From assembly GCF_000523515.1 (NCBI RefSeq), contig NZ_AWRU01000001.1:110962-148120 (forward strand): a stretch of 37,159 nucleotides of DNA. Reading direction: 5' to 3'. Under the pieces are notes generated by a model. It had not been told where the DNA came from, did no database searches, and was given only the letters and a program-made list of their open reading frames with translations. The position numbers and the translations under genes were made by a program. Below, one piece after another: positions 17,889 to 27,052 of this stretch (its first letter is position 1; each line of letters starts with the position of its first letter). This stretch comes from Pedobacter sp. V48. GTDB lineage: Bacteria; Bacteroidota; Bacteroidia; Sphingobacteriales; Sphingobacteriaceae.

Positions 17889-18866
17889 CTACAAGACATC
17901 TCTTGTCGCATTTTTTATTCTAACCGTTACTTCGTAAGTTCCCTCCTGATAGATTCGGAAAGTAAACCGCGGATTAATGCTATAGCCTCGGTCTGGAGTT
18001 GGAGTAAGACCAGGGTCGAGTTTAGCAAAGTTGCCTGGAATTCTGTAATAAATAGTATAACCCTGTCCAGGAGGCCCTGCAACAAGTGGAAATGGAACTA
18101 CTTCAAAGTTACAGGCCATTGTCGAATCAGTTAATACAAGGGGATGGAATCTGGCAAAAGTATCAAAGCTATTCCTGTCTCCACGTTTAATGAACTCATT
18201 TTTCTTTGGATTAAATGGAGTTCCATTTTTATCCACTATTTTTAGAATAATCAAGGTACCCTCATTGGAGGTCTTTTTAATTTTAACTTCTGGTTCTCCA
18301 ATATCTCCAGACGCGCTGGATCCATCCTTAAACCAGGCACCGCCCCCTGCAGATTGTTCTGCTACCGGTCCATCATATAAAGAAAACTGGCCAATGTTTT
18401 TAAAATCCTTTGAACCATTCTCATTGGTTGCCCGGATATCAAATTCATAGGTCCCAACAGCCACGTTTGCCGTTGTTCCATAAAAAGTAAATGCTCCGGT
18501 ATGTGTATTAAACTCAACCGGTGGTGCATTTAATAATTGCCTGTGTTTATTTAGTAATTCAACAGTAGTATCCCTATTCACATCAAACTGGGAGATAAAA
18601 ATATATCGCTCATAGTTTGTATATAATAGCTCCGCATGTTTTTTTGTAACTGCATCACGAATATCTAACAACTCGTAAGTTACAGGTGCACTGGAGCCAT
18701 CATTGTCTACCGGCTTAGTTTGAACTGTTATGCCTTTTTGAATTTTTATTGGGCTATCCCGGTATCTGATCTGATTGCTGAGAAAACCATTTTCGACTTT
18801 TTTACAAGAGAATATGATCCCCATCGCTACAAAGCCGAATGCTATAAGTTTTATATATCTTTTCAT
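17889..18866 (-). CDS. SusC/SusD-operon lipoprotein, unassigned (possibly DUF5007-like)
   Basis: A 325-residue lipoprotein: N-terminal hydrophobic segment and lipobox ending IIFSC (C21) followed by KK, the usual Bacteroidota form. The N-terminal part (FLSNQIRYRDSPIKIQKG, then TYELLDIRD) recalls DUF5007-type proteins of SusCD loci, from memory only. The middle looks like beta-sandwich repeats (VAVGTYEFDIRATNENGSK, and a C-terminal FRIYQEGTYEVTVRIKNAT). It is the last gene of the susC-susD-fasciclin-lipoprotein run, 18 bp after the fasciclin-like gene. Likely a surface substrate-binding accessory protein; function inferred from place only. Confidence 0.75.
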   Translation of the reverse strand: MKRYIKLIAFGFVAMGIIFSCKKVENGFLSNQIRYRDSPIKIQKGITVQTKPVDNDGSSAPVTYELLDIRDAVTKKHAELLYTNYERYIFISQFDVNRDTTVELLNKHRQLLNAPPVEFNTHTGAFTFYGTTANVAVGTYEFDIRATNENGSKDFKNIGQFSLYDGPVAEQSAGGGAWFKDGSSASGDIGEPEVKIKKTSNEGTLIILKIVDKNGTPFNPKKNEFIKRGDRNSFDTFARFHPLVLTDSTMACNFEVVPFPLVAGPPGQGYTIYYRIPGNFAKLDPGLTPTPDRGYSINPRFTFRIYQEGTYEVTVRIKNATRDVL

Positions 18867-18884
18867 ATTATTAGCTTAAAATCA

Positions 18885-19580
18885 TTAATTCTTGATATCA
18901 CCGAAAAAGGTAAAAGTGTGGTTGTTATTTACCACATGTATCACACCGGTGTTGGTAATGATCCCCGAGGTTTGCACACGTGCCTGTAGCAATTGTTCAG
19001 GATCAACCAATGGGAGTTGTGTAGAGTCAGTAGGTATGGTACCTGTTCCATCCTCCTTTTTAACTATTTTAGTGAGGTAAACATATTTTGGTTTAACAGG
19101 GAAGATGTTAGGGTCTGTATAATCTGTTGTTGGAATGGCCTGAATTAACCTGAATTCTCCATCATTAGATTTTCTTAATTTCCCAACTTCACTTAGCGCC
19201 TCTACTGGGAGTCTGTCTTTAAACAAGTAAGCCCTCAAAGAATCTTTAAGCTCTGGCAGTTTTAAAGAATCGAATGTAAAAACAAGGTTCTCATCATTTA
19301 ATTTAATACGCAGATGCGCCTGTTTTTCTTTAACATAATTACTTATGGCATAATTAGTTAAAGCAAAAACTGTCCCACTGGCATTTACTTCATCTTTTAA
19401 ACCCATACGATCTACCATGATGATGAGCGTATCAAACAGCTTTTTGGTTTTTAGGTAATCATATGTGGTCATATCAACCTTAGGATTGTAAAGGCTACCA
19501 CCGATCACATAATCTTTCTTGCAAGAGTAAATAGTAACCACTGTGACTATTGCAATGCATATCATAATTAATTTTTTCAT
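18885..19580 (-). CDS. Fasciclin-like domain lipoprotein
   Basis: A 231-residue lipoprotein with lipobox ending TIYSC (C20). The body resembles one divergent fasciclin (FAS1) domain: TYDYLKTKKLFDTLIIMVDRMGL, then ASGTVFALTNYAISNYV, and the closing SGIITNTGVIHVVNNNHTF. FAS1 domains often bind glycans or surface proteins. It lies 18 bp after susD and 18 bp before the next lipoprotein gene, so all are one transcript. A surface accessory of the SusCD importer is the best inference. Confidence 0.8.
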   Translation of the reverse strand: MKKLIMICIAIVTVVTIYSCKKDYVIGGSLYNPKVDMTTYDYLKTKKLFDTLIIMVDRMGLKDEVNASGTVFALTNYAISNYVKEKQAHLRIKLNDENLVFTFDSLKLPELKDSLRAYLFKDRLPVEALSEVGKLRKSNDGEFRLIQAIPTTDYTDPNIFPVKPKYVYLTKIVKKEDGTGTIPTDSTQLPLVDPEQLLQARVQTSGIITNTGVIHVVNNNHTFTFFGDIKN

Positions 19581-19598
19581 ATCTGATTCATTTAATGA

Positions 19599-21065
19599 TT
19601 AAAGCCTTCCTTGCCAGTATGGCGTTTGTGTTAACGTAAAGTCGTCTTTGAACATTCCAGGGTCTATTGGCCACAACCACCCACCCTCTGGAGTACCATT
19701 CATGAACTGATCTTTAAAGCGTTCGTTATAGGTAGAAAGTGTTTTTGTTCTTACCATATCGTAGTAAGACTGGCCTTCGAAATATAGTTCACGAAGCCTT
19801 TCTTCAAGGATTGTTGTACCCAAAGCTGTGCCTCCCCCGGCATAATCCGCGACCTTAGCTCTTTTTCTGATGGCATTGAGCAATATAACGGCTTCACCAT
19901 CACGGCCCAGTTTATTCAATGCCTCTGCCCGTAGCAAATAAATATCTGCCAAACGGAATATGATCAGGTTGTTGGATAGCCTGGGATCATTTTTAGCCGA
20001 ACCATCAGCATAGGTTACATTAGAGAATTTAATGGTTTGACCTTCGGACGACTGTGCCTGGAAGAAGAAAGTTTTATACCTGATGTCAGTAGTATCTTTA
20101 TAGATCTTATTGATGTACGAGGTATTTACAGGCCATTGAATATCTGCCTTGTTGGCTACATATGGTCTTCTTAGAGTGGGCGCATACCCTCCTCCGTTTA
20201 AAGAGATACCTTCACTTTGTCCATAACTGATGTTGATCTCAAAGATGCCCTCAAGAGATTTACCGATAAACACTTTTGAATAGTCTGTAGAGTCACTTAA
20301 AGCATACCCTCCATTCTTAATTACATCATCCGAAGCGATTTCGCTTCCGGCATAATCCCCTGTCCAGGCTTTTATATGTGCTTCCAAGGCAAGTGCACTT
20401 CCCTTATTTGCCCTTACAGCTCTTTGATTTTCATCGCTGTAACCAAAAACAAGATTAGCTTTGGCAAGTTCAAGATCCTTGATGCATTGAGCAAGCACTT
20501 CGGCCGCAGGTGTACGAGGAATATTTTTTGCCTGATTAATATCAAGATCAGGTTCAAGTCTTAACGGAACATCACCCCATATTCTGCTCATGTAGAAATA
20601 AGTGAAAGCACGGAGAAAATAAGCTTCGCCTATGATGCGTTTCTTATCATCCTGATTGGTAAATTTCTCGATTGCGATACCGGGAACCTTGTTAATGATC
20701 AAATTCACCTGCTGTAACAGTTGGTAATAGGATTGCCAGTTCCAATTCCCGGAACCTACGTTTAAACCAGTAAATTCTCCATTTGAAATGTTATAATTTT
20801 GATTGTCCCTGTCAGATCTGATGCTAAATTCACCTGAAGGTGCATCGCCATATACATGCCACGAATAATTGTTTAGCAGCACCCTTCTTAACGAAGAGTA
20901 TGCTCCGGAAATGGCACTATTTGCATCTTGTCCGTTGGTAAAATAAGCTCCTGTAAAGGTCGAATTGTGGGGTTCAAGATCCAGAATTCTTTTGCAAGCA
21001 ACAGCGCTGATGACTAGTATCAAAAGCAAAAGCCCTGTAATATGTTTTTTGAAATGTATTTTCAT
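19599..21065 (-). CDS. SusD/RagB-family outer-membrane nutrient-binding lipoprotein
   Basis: A 488-residue SusD-like protein, the lid of a SusC channel that captures glycans or peptides. Signal and lipobox ISAVAC (C24) with KR following, then LDLEPHNSTFTGAYFTNGQDANSAISGAYSSLR, the typical SusD N-terminus; TPR-like helices follow, with GEAYFLRAFTYFYMSRIWGDVPL around residue 146 and the C-terminal RLADIYLLRAEALNKLG and LRELYFEGQSYYDMVR. It lies 29 bp after the paired susC-like gene. The ligand cannot be told. Confidence 0.95.
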   Translation of the reverse strand: MKIHFKKHITGLLLLILVISAVACKRILDLEPHNSTFTGAYFTNGQDANSAISGAYSSLRRVLLNNYSWHVYGDAPSGEFSIRSDRDNQNYNISNGEFTGLNVGSGNWNWQSYYQLLQQVNLIINKVPGIAIEKFTNQDDKKRIIGEAYFLRAFTYFYMSRIWGDVPLRLEPDLDINQAKNIPRTPAAEVLAQCIKDLELAKANLVFGYSDENQRAVRANKGSALALEAHIKAWTGDYAGSEIASDDVIKNGGYALSDSTDYSKVFIGKSLEGIFEINISYGQSEGISLNGGGYAPTLRRPYVANKADIQWPVNTSYINKIYKDTTDIRYKTFFFQAQSSEGQTIKFSNVTYADGSAKNDPRLSNNLIIFRLADIYLLRAEALNKLGRDGEAVILLNAIRKRAKVADYAGGGTALGTTILEERLRELYFEGQSYYDMVRTKTLSTYNERFKDQFMNGTPEGGWLWPIDPGMFKDDFTLTQTPYWQGRL

Positions 21066-21094
21066 GATTTCATATTTAATAAATGATAAAACTA

Positions 21095-24000
21095 TTAAAG
21101 CCCTATTTCCAGACCTATCGTATACTTTTTAGGTATGGCATAACCGCTGCCGTTGTAAATACCAAAGGCATCAACCTGCTCCGCATCCGGTAAATTGGCC
21201 GATTGGAAAATATGAAGGTTATCTGCCATAGCGTATACCCTTAGCCTGCTTAATGATAGTCTTTGTAGTACTTTTGGCTTAAATGCATACGCCAACGTGG
21301 CTGTTTTTATGCGGATATAGGATCCATTTTCAACCCATCTAGAGCTTACTGCAGCATATTTGTAACGCGTTCCAGAGAATGAACTTAAAGAAGGATAATT
21401 CGCATTGTCTCCCGGATTTCGCCAGTAATTAATGCCATTTAAATAAGGAAATGCATTGTTACTTAATGCGTGCAAAGGGTCAGGATCACCATCATCTGTA
21501 GGCACTAAATGGGAGAGCTTTCCGACCAGGTAATCATTGTAAATATCCCTACCCAGGGTAAATGTGGCAAATACGGAAAGACTAAAGTTCTTATAGCTGA
21601 AGGTATTTACCATTCCTCCTGTCATTTTTGGATTTGGATTCCCCGCAGGCACATAATCTGTTGCGTCAAGAATTCCGTCTCCGTTCTGATCCTTCCATAT
21701 TGGATCTCCCCCTTTAAACGGATATCCATAAAAGCTAAGCACACTCCCATCAATGGGATTTACAGGAACATCTCCGTCAGTAGCATATATACCTGTTTGC
21801 TCAAACACATTATACTGATTGATAGACTGCCCTTGTCGCAAAAGGAATTTATCTAAATAAATATCCCGACCACCATTTGGCAGTGATGTGATCAGGTTTT
21901 TATTGAAGGCAAAATTGAAATTGGTTTCCCACTGAAATGCTTTTGATGGATTGAAATAATGAGCAATGAATTGAGTTTCGATACCGCTATTTCTTGTACC
22001 AATGGCATTTGAAGTTATGGTTGAGTAACCTGTAGTAATTGGGAGTGCAAGTGTAAATATTCCCTCAGTCGTATTTCTGACATATGCATCTGCCACAAAA
22101 TTAAATCGGCCATTTAAAAAAGTTAGGTCTACACCAATATTCGCTTGTTTTGAATGCTCCCAGGTAAGTTCACTGTTTGACAAGCCTCCTGAAAAGTTTG
22201 GAGACACTGAAGGAACTCCATTATACGTATTCGATTCGTTTTGACCTGTTGATGGGTTTGAGCTACCGGGGAAACTACCCGCCCCAACATTATAGGTGTT
22301 GAACGATAGGTAACTATCGCCGCCATCCGGTTGCCTGCCTGTGATACCATAGCTACCACGAATTTTAAATAAGGTTAACCAGGAGCTGGCAGCTTTCATG
22401 AAAGGTTCATCACTAACGATCCATCCAGCGGAGAATGACGGAAAGAAACCTACCCTGTTACCTTTACCAAATTTTGATGATGCATCGGCATTTATTACGC
22501 CCGAGAACAGATATCGACCCTTAAAATCATAGTTAGCTCTGAAAAAAGCAGTCTGGATACCGCTTTCGATCAAATCTGAATAGGCATAAGAACCCATTTT
22601 ATTGATCACTTTTACTACGCTAATTTGATCATTAGGTATTCCATCGGCCTCTGCATATGTTGCCCTGTATTGATGGAACTCAGTATTCTGTCCGGCAAGT
22701 AAATTTAAATGATGGGTATCGTTAATAGTTGTCGAAAACTGAATGGTATTACTCATTAAATAGTTTGCAGAATTGTCTACGAAGCTTGTTGCATAACCTG
22801 TTCCACTTCTGCGAACCGTCCCCGGTGTGAAAGTATCCTTTCTACTATTTGCAGTTTCATAAGATATGATGGTGTTAAATACCCATTTGTCAGAGATTTT
22901 CCAATCGATAGTCGGACTTATGCTTAAGCTATTATTGGTATTGGCATCTGTTTGGATATTTGTATTTCCAAAGATGAAATCTCTATTTGCATCAGGAAGA
23001 AAAAGATTTGAAGATGGCAGTGGACTGCTGGCATAGTATCCACCATTAAAAGGACTGTTACCTCCGCTTAAATCACTTACAGATCTTGGTCTGTCGAGAC
23101 GGTTATAGCGAATTTGAACGCCAACCTCCAATTTAGGAGCAAGTTTTACGCCCATTCTGCTGTTGATACTATATCTATCGAAACCTGATTTTTTAATGAT
23201 ACCATCTTCAGAATAATAATTTAGCCCATAGCGATAAGTAAATTGCTCTGTACCGCCGGTAAATGACAGATCATAATTATCTACTTTACCCGTCTGATAA
23301 AGTTGGCCTCTATAATCATTCGCATTATTAAAAGCACTATTTAAGCTATCAGTAAGTATTTGAGGAATGTTTTTTAGGTTATCATACGTTCCATAATGGT
23401 TGATCAGTTCCATTTTCGCACGTCCTTCTTCTGCTCCTATCAATACCTTATCAAGGTTTGGACGTTCTGTAATACCATGGTACGTAGAGAAATTAATTTG
23501 CGTTTTACCGGTTAATCCCTTTTTTGTGGTAATAAGGATAACTCCATTGGCCCCACGAGATCCATAAACTGCTGCAGCGGATGCATCTTTTAAAATATCG
23601 ATGTTCTCAATATCACTAATAGGGATACCTGCTAAGACGTCTGTACTGGTCCCATTACCAAAATTCAAAGCTGCAATATCCTCTGTGCTCTGCATTACGT
23701 TATCCACTACATAAAGGGGTCCGCTAATCGCTCTGGCCAAGCTGGCTTTACCAGAAGCCGAATTAGGATTATTATCAATGTTCCTACTCACGGCGGTATT
23801 TCCACGTAATACAACGGTACTTCTTACTCCGGGTTCGCCTGAGAAGTTTTGCACGTTTAATCCCGCAACACGACCTTGCAATAATGTACTCAGGGATGGT
23901 GCCGGAACATCGGCAATAGATTTAGGATCTACTGAGGTTATAGCAGCACTAGCCTTTCTTCTGGAAACTTTCTGGTAACCAATAACAACTACATCATTTA

Positions 24001-24343
24001 GCGTTTTTTGATCAGATTCCAGCTTAATTTCGATATCTGTATCACCAGCTTTTACTACAATTTCTTTTGCCTTATAACCAAGCATACGAAACACGATTGT
24101 ACCCCCAATGGGTATGTTTATTGAGTAACGCCCCTGATCATCTGTGGAACTTCCATTGTTGGTACTCTTATTTATTACCGACACCCCTGGTAATGGTTGA
24201 TTGTCAGTTGCATCTTTAACGATTCCGCTAATATGGATTGCTGTGGTGGATTGGGCATAGCCACTAAAAAATATACTCCCTAGTGCTATCTGCAATAACA
24301 TTACTAAGCCTAGTATTTTATTCTTATATAAAATTGCATTCAT
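21095..24343 (-). CDS. SusC/RagA-family TonB-dependent outer-membrane transporter
   Basis: A 1082-residue transporter. Signal peptide to about residue 30 (SGYAQ), a CarboxypepD_reg-like domain (about 37-112, HISGIVKDATDNQPLPGVSV), a TonB-box-like VVVIGYQKV, and the plug with the SusC hallmark DASAAAVYGSRGANGVI near residue 250. The remainder is the 22-strand barrel ending GLEIGL. No STN domain, so regulation is not by sigma/anti-sigma signalling through this receptor. Partner of the SusD-like gene. A TAATTTTG element stands 186 nt upstream, implying a long leader. Confidence 0.96.
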   Translation of the reverse strand: MNAILYKNKILGLVMLLQIALGSIFFSGYAQSTTAIHISGIVKDATDNQPLPGVSVINKSTNNGSSTDDQGRYSINIPIGGTIVFRMLGYKAKEIVVKAGDTDIEIKLESDQKTLNDVVVIGYQKVSRRKASAAITSVDPKSIADVPAPSLSTLLQGRVAGLNVQNFSGEPGVRSTVVLRGNTAVSRNIDNNPNSASGKASLARAISGPLYVVDNVMQSTEDIAALNFGNGTSTDVLAGIPISDIENIDILKDASAAAVYGSRGANGVILITTKKGLTGKTQINFSTYHGITERPNLDKVLIGAEEGRAKMELINHYGTYDNLKNIPQILTDSLNSAFNNANDYRGQLYQTGKVDNYDLSFTGGTEQFTYRYGLNYYSEDGIIKKSGFDRYSINSRMGVKLAPKLEVGVQIRYNRLDRPRSVSDLSGGNSPFNGGYYASSPLPSSNLFLPDANRDFIFGNTNIQTDANTNNSLSISPTIDWKISDKWVFNTIISYETANSRKDTFTPGTVRRSGTGYATSFVDNSANYLMSNTIQFSTTINDTHHLNLLAGQNTEFHQYRATYAEADGIPNDQISVVKVINKMGSYAYSDLIESGIQTAFFRANYDFKGRYLFSGVINADASSKFGKGNRVGFFPSFSAGWIVSDEPFMKAASSWLTLFKIRGSYGITGRQPDGGDSYLSFNTYNVGAGSFPGSSNPSTGQNESNTYNGVPSVSPNFSGGLSNSELTWEHSKQANIGVDLTFLNGRFNFVADAYVRNTTEGIFTLALPITTGYSTITSNAIGTRNSGIETQFIAHYFNPSKAFQWETNFNFAFNKNLITSLPNGGRDIYLDKFLLRQGQSINQYNVFEQTGIYATDGDVPVNPIDGSVLSFYGYPFKGGDPIWKDQNGDGILDATDYVPAGNPNPKMTGGMVNTFSYKNFSLSVFATFTLGRDIYNDYLVGKLSHLVPTDDGDPDPLHALSNNAFPYLNGINYWRNPGDNANYPSLSSFSGTRYKYAAVSSRWVENGSYIRIKTATLAYAFKPKVLQRLSLSRLRVYAMADNLHIFQSANLPDAEQVDAFGIYNGSGYAIPKKYTIGLEIGL

Positions 24344-24939
24344 GAATTTTAAATTAATACCTGCTCCTTCTATTTATCATCAGGAGTCCAGGAGTTCAGA
24401 TTGATTGGTTTGGTTTGAAACATTAAAGTTTCTATTGGTTTTTTGGTCTTGAATGTTAGGTTATTCCATAGGCTAAATTGTTTTAGTTAGATTTATTTGT
24501 TTAATAGTCGGTTTATTTTTATGTGTTGACAAAATTAAGGTAAAACGATTTAGCTAACTGGCGCTAATTTGGGTTAAGTATCAAAAAATGAGCAAAAAAA
24601 CTTTGGTTTTTAAATAATCAGAATGAAAGATTGGCAAAAAAGGACACAATTACCAACAATTCAATTATTTTATGAAGCTAAAGTAATACATTTTTGAATT
24701 CACTGGTATTTATTTTGCATTTTTTAAATAAAAAAATATAAAATTTATAAAATACATAAAACTATATAACAAAATAACACATAAACACACTTAAATATCG
24801 AATATTATATATACAAAAAATATATTCAACCTATTCATCACATCAAAAATCATTATTAAAGAGTCAACAAGAACAAAAAAACAACTCATAATGGTATTTT
24901 TTTTGTCTGTAAAGTAAAAAATATTGGAACATTTTAGTT
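24344..24939. other. AT-rich gene-free region upstream of the SusC-like gene
   Basis: No gene is seen in these 596 bases. The part nearest susC (to about 24540) is probably its 5' leader; from about 24590 to 24930 the sequence is extremely AT-rich with many A and T runs and no ORF. It contains a candidate -7 element (24530-24537, minus strand). No repeat array or tRNA was recognised. The far end abuts a decayed hydrolase gene, so part of it may be degraded coding DNA. Confidence 0.6.
24530..24537 (-). promoter_or_regulatory. Candidate -7 element for the SusC/SusD operon (TAATTTTG)
   Basis: The minus strand reads TAATTTTG, an exact TAnnTTTG match, 186 nt before the susC-like ATG. No good TTTG at the -33 position is seen. 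If used it gives a leader of about 180 nt, long enough for post-transcriptional control. Confidence 0.4.
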
Positions 24940-25404
24940 CTATGCGTTTTCAGCTGTTTCAACAATCATTTCAGCAACAAGTTCGGATTGTGACATGAAA
25001 ACCAAGTGGCTTCCCTTAACTTCTTTAACAGCAGTATTTAAACGCCCTTAAGTATTTCTGTGAATTTCAGGATTGACACTCTTGTCCTCTGATGCAATTA
25101 ATCCCCATGAAGGCTAATGTCGCCAGGCAGCATCTGTAATTGGGGTTACAAAACCCTTGGCATAAAACGCCCCGAGAGGCGTACATGAAGTTTGCAACCA
25201 TTGCAAAGCTCTCCATTATCCGGCTGGAATGCGGCGATATAAACAAGCGCTGCCACATTTGGATGATTACCTACTTCGGTAATTACAGCTCCGCCCTATG
25301 AATGGCCAGCATGAATAGCGGGCCCTCCTATCACGTGCCGCATGTGTAGCAAGGACATCATCCTCAAGTGAGGTCAATGGATTTTGCACCACTGAAACAT
25401 TTGT
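24940..25404 (-). pseudogene. Decayed alpha/beta-hydrolase gene
   Basis: Translation of the minus strand gives pieces of an alpha/beta hydrolase in shifted frames: VSVVQNPLTSLEDDVLATHAA from 25404, then after a frameshift near 25325 GPAIHAGHS-stop-GGAVITEVGNHPNVAALVYIAAFQPDNGE, and later SWGLIASEDKSVNPEIHRNT and EVKGSHLVFMSQSELVAEMI, ending at the TAG at 24940. The stop at 25296-25298 replaces the aromatic residue right after the nucleophile Ser of the GHS-x-GG elbow. Further stops lie before SWGL and after RNT. The first 50 or so residues, with the oxyanion-hole HG motif, are missing. It is clearly non-functional. Intact relatives are secreted or cytosolic hydrolases of unknown substrate. 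Confidence 0.82.
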
Positions 25405-25586
25405 TTATGAGTGATTGAACAATACAAAGCTACGTCATAAACTCCGGCCAGGGAATGGACGGTCTTCCGAAGTATTGTAATTTCTTCCCTTTTTAACTTA
25501 TTACGATTGGAATAAGTATCATAACCATAATTTAATCCTTGGTTAATCAGGATCATTTACCTTCATCTGCGATTTAAAGTGATGAA

Positions 25587-26981
25587 ATGGCAATCTCTGG
25601 CAAGAAACTCAGCATATTCTTTATTAGTTGGCTGCTGCTTGCACTTCAGTTTATTGCTTGTCGGAAATCTGATCCCGAAAAACCAGATTATCCCGCAGGT
25701 TCCAATGAAAAAATAAACAGCTGGGTATTAGACAGCATGCGGGTATATTACTACTGGCAAAATACATTACCTTCTAATCCAGACATTTCTAAAGATCCTT
25801 TGGATTTTTTTTCATCAATTAAAAGCTCGGAAGACAGATTTTCGAAATTAATTAATCCAATTTTACCAGAAAGTTACTATCCATCACTGGTACATAATTT
25901 CGGATTTGATCTAGCGATTTACCGTGACAGTTCAGGAGAAACAAAGACGGTAGTGACTTTAGTTGTACCTGGTACAATACCAGAGCGCGATGGACTGAAA
26001 AGAGGAAGTATTATTTTAAGTATTAATCAAACTACTCCATCAGCTGTAAATGCATCTGATCTCATCTCCACAAGCATTAAGCAGCGTAAAATAGTACTAA
26101 AACTTGAGCAAGGAGAAGAACTCATCCTAGGAGCCGCAATTGTGGCTGAAAATCCTGTATACAAATATAAGATGATCAGCAGTGCGGGTAAATCTATTGC
26201 CTATCTGTTTCTAAATTCTTTTGAAGGGCGCTCCAAATATGATTTGCAGGAGGCCTTTAGTTATTTTAAACAAAATAATGCAACGGAACTCATATTAGAC
26301 CTTCGGTATAATCCAGGGGGAGATGTTGCCATGAGCGCGGTAATGGCTGCTGCTATTGCACGAGTCCAGCCATCTGATGTATTTATAGAGTATAGAGGCA
26401 ATAAGAATGCCCCCTTAAGGAGGGAGAATTTTGCCAGTACGATAACCAATATTTCGGCAGGGTACAATTTCCGTTTCGAAGAAATAACCTCTATGCGTTT
26501 ACAAATAAAGCAGGTATTCATTTTAACCGGAAACCATACCGCTTCGGCAGCTGAATTTTTGATTAAGGGTCTAAGACCATGGTTAAGCGTGATTCAAATC
26601 GGACAGAAAACCTTGGGCAAAGACATGGCTTCCTTTCAGATCAAGGAGAACGGGAATGCCCATACTTTGGCCAATTGGAGCATAGAGCCTATGGTGTTTA
26701 AATTATTTAATAGCAATAGTGAAGGAAATTATCCAACTGGACTAAACCCGGATATCACCGTAGATGAATTCAGCGAAGCGTTGATCCCTTTTGGTGATCA
26801 GGCTGATCCGCTGATAAGAACCGCAATTGGTAGAATTACGGGGAAGCCACTAAAAAGTTCGTCCTTAAGCCAGAGCAACATCCATGTACTATTTGATTCA
26901 AGGGACATGATAGATCAGATCAGCAGACCTATTAGTGCCACAAGAGTGCGAGCCCAACCTAAAGGATTAACAAATAGATAA
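25587..26981 (+). CDS. S41-family (C-terminal processing) peptidase lipoprotein
   Basis: A 464-residue lipoprotein: hydrophobic segment and lipobox QFIAC (C25). After an N-terminal helical part (INSWVLDSMRVYYYWQ), a PDZ-like domain spans about 105-180 (VVPGTIPERDGLKRGSIILSIN) and the S41 catalytic domain follows: LDLRYNPGGDV near residue 236, TGNHTASAAEFLIKGL near 315 with the nucleophile Ser, and GQKTLGKDMASF near 342 with the general-base Lys. All key residues are present. It lies 71 bp upstream of the sigma-factor gene in the same direction. It may belong to that locus, for example processing a surface protein, but this is inference. Confidence 0.88.
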   Translation: MAISGKKLSIFFISWLLLALQFIACRKSDPEKPDYPAGSNEKINSWVLDSMRVYYYWQNTLPSNPDISKDPLDFFSSIKSSEDRFSKLINPILPESYYPSLVHNFGFDLAIYRDSSGETKTVVTLVVPGTIPERDGLKRGSIILSINQTTPSAVNASDLISTSIKQRKIVLKLEQGEELILGAAIVAENPVYKYKMISSAGKSIAYLFLNSFEGRSKYDLQEAFSYFKQNNATELILDLRYNPGGDVAMSAVMAAAIARVQPSDVFIEYRGNKNAPLRRENFASTITNISAGYNFRFEEITSMRLQIKQVFILTGNHTASAAEFLIKGLRPWLSVIQIGQKTLGKDMASFQIKENGNAHTLANWSIEPMVFKLFNSNSEGNYPTGLNPDITVDEFSEALIPFGDQADPLIRTAIGRITGKPLKSSSLSQSNIHVLFDSRDMIDQISRPISATRVRAQPKGLTNR

Positions 26982-26984
26982 TTG

Positions 26985-26996
26985 TAAGTTAACTTA
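26985..26996. promoter_or_regulatory. 12-bp palindrome TAAGTTAACTTA before the sigma-factor gene
   Basis: A perfect palindrome lies 3 bp after the peptidase stop codon and ends 18 nt before the candidate -7 element, so it covers the place where a -33 element would be. It could be an operator; no regulator gene is adjacent and chance is possible in AT-rich DNA. Confidence 0.3.
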
Positions 26997-27014
26997 ACTA
27001 TGAGGTGCCTTAAA

Positions 27015-27022
27015 TACTTTTG
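27015..27022 (+). promoter_or_regulatory. Candidate -7 element for the FecI-like sigma gene (TACTTTTG)
   Basis: TACTTTTG matches TAnnTTTG exactly, 30 nt before the ATG at 27053. A canonical -33 TTTG is not seen at 17-23 nt spacing. It suggests the sigma gene has its own housekeeping promoter, separate from the peptidase gene. Confidence 0.45.
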
Positions 27023-27052
27023 TGTACCATCAACCCTTATATTAAATGACCA

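Noticed and set aside
25374..25556. 60-residue minus-strand ORF upstream of the decayed hydrolase
   Set aside because: No recognisable family, overlaps the hydrolase remnant in another frame, and its composition looks like random translation.
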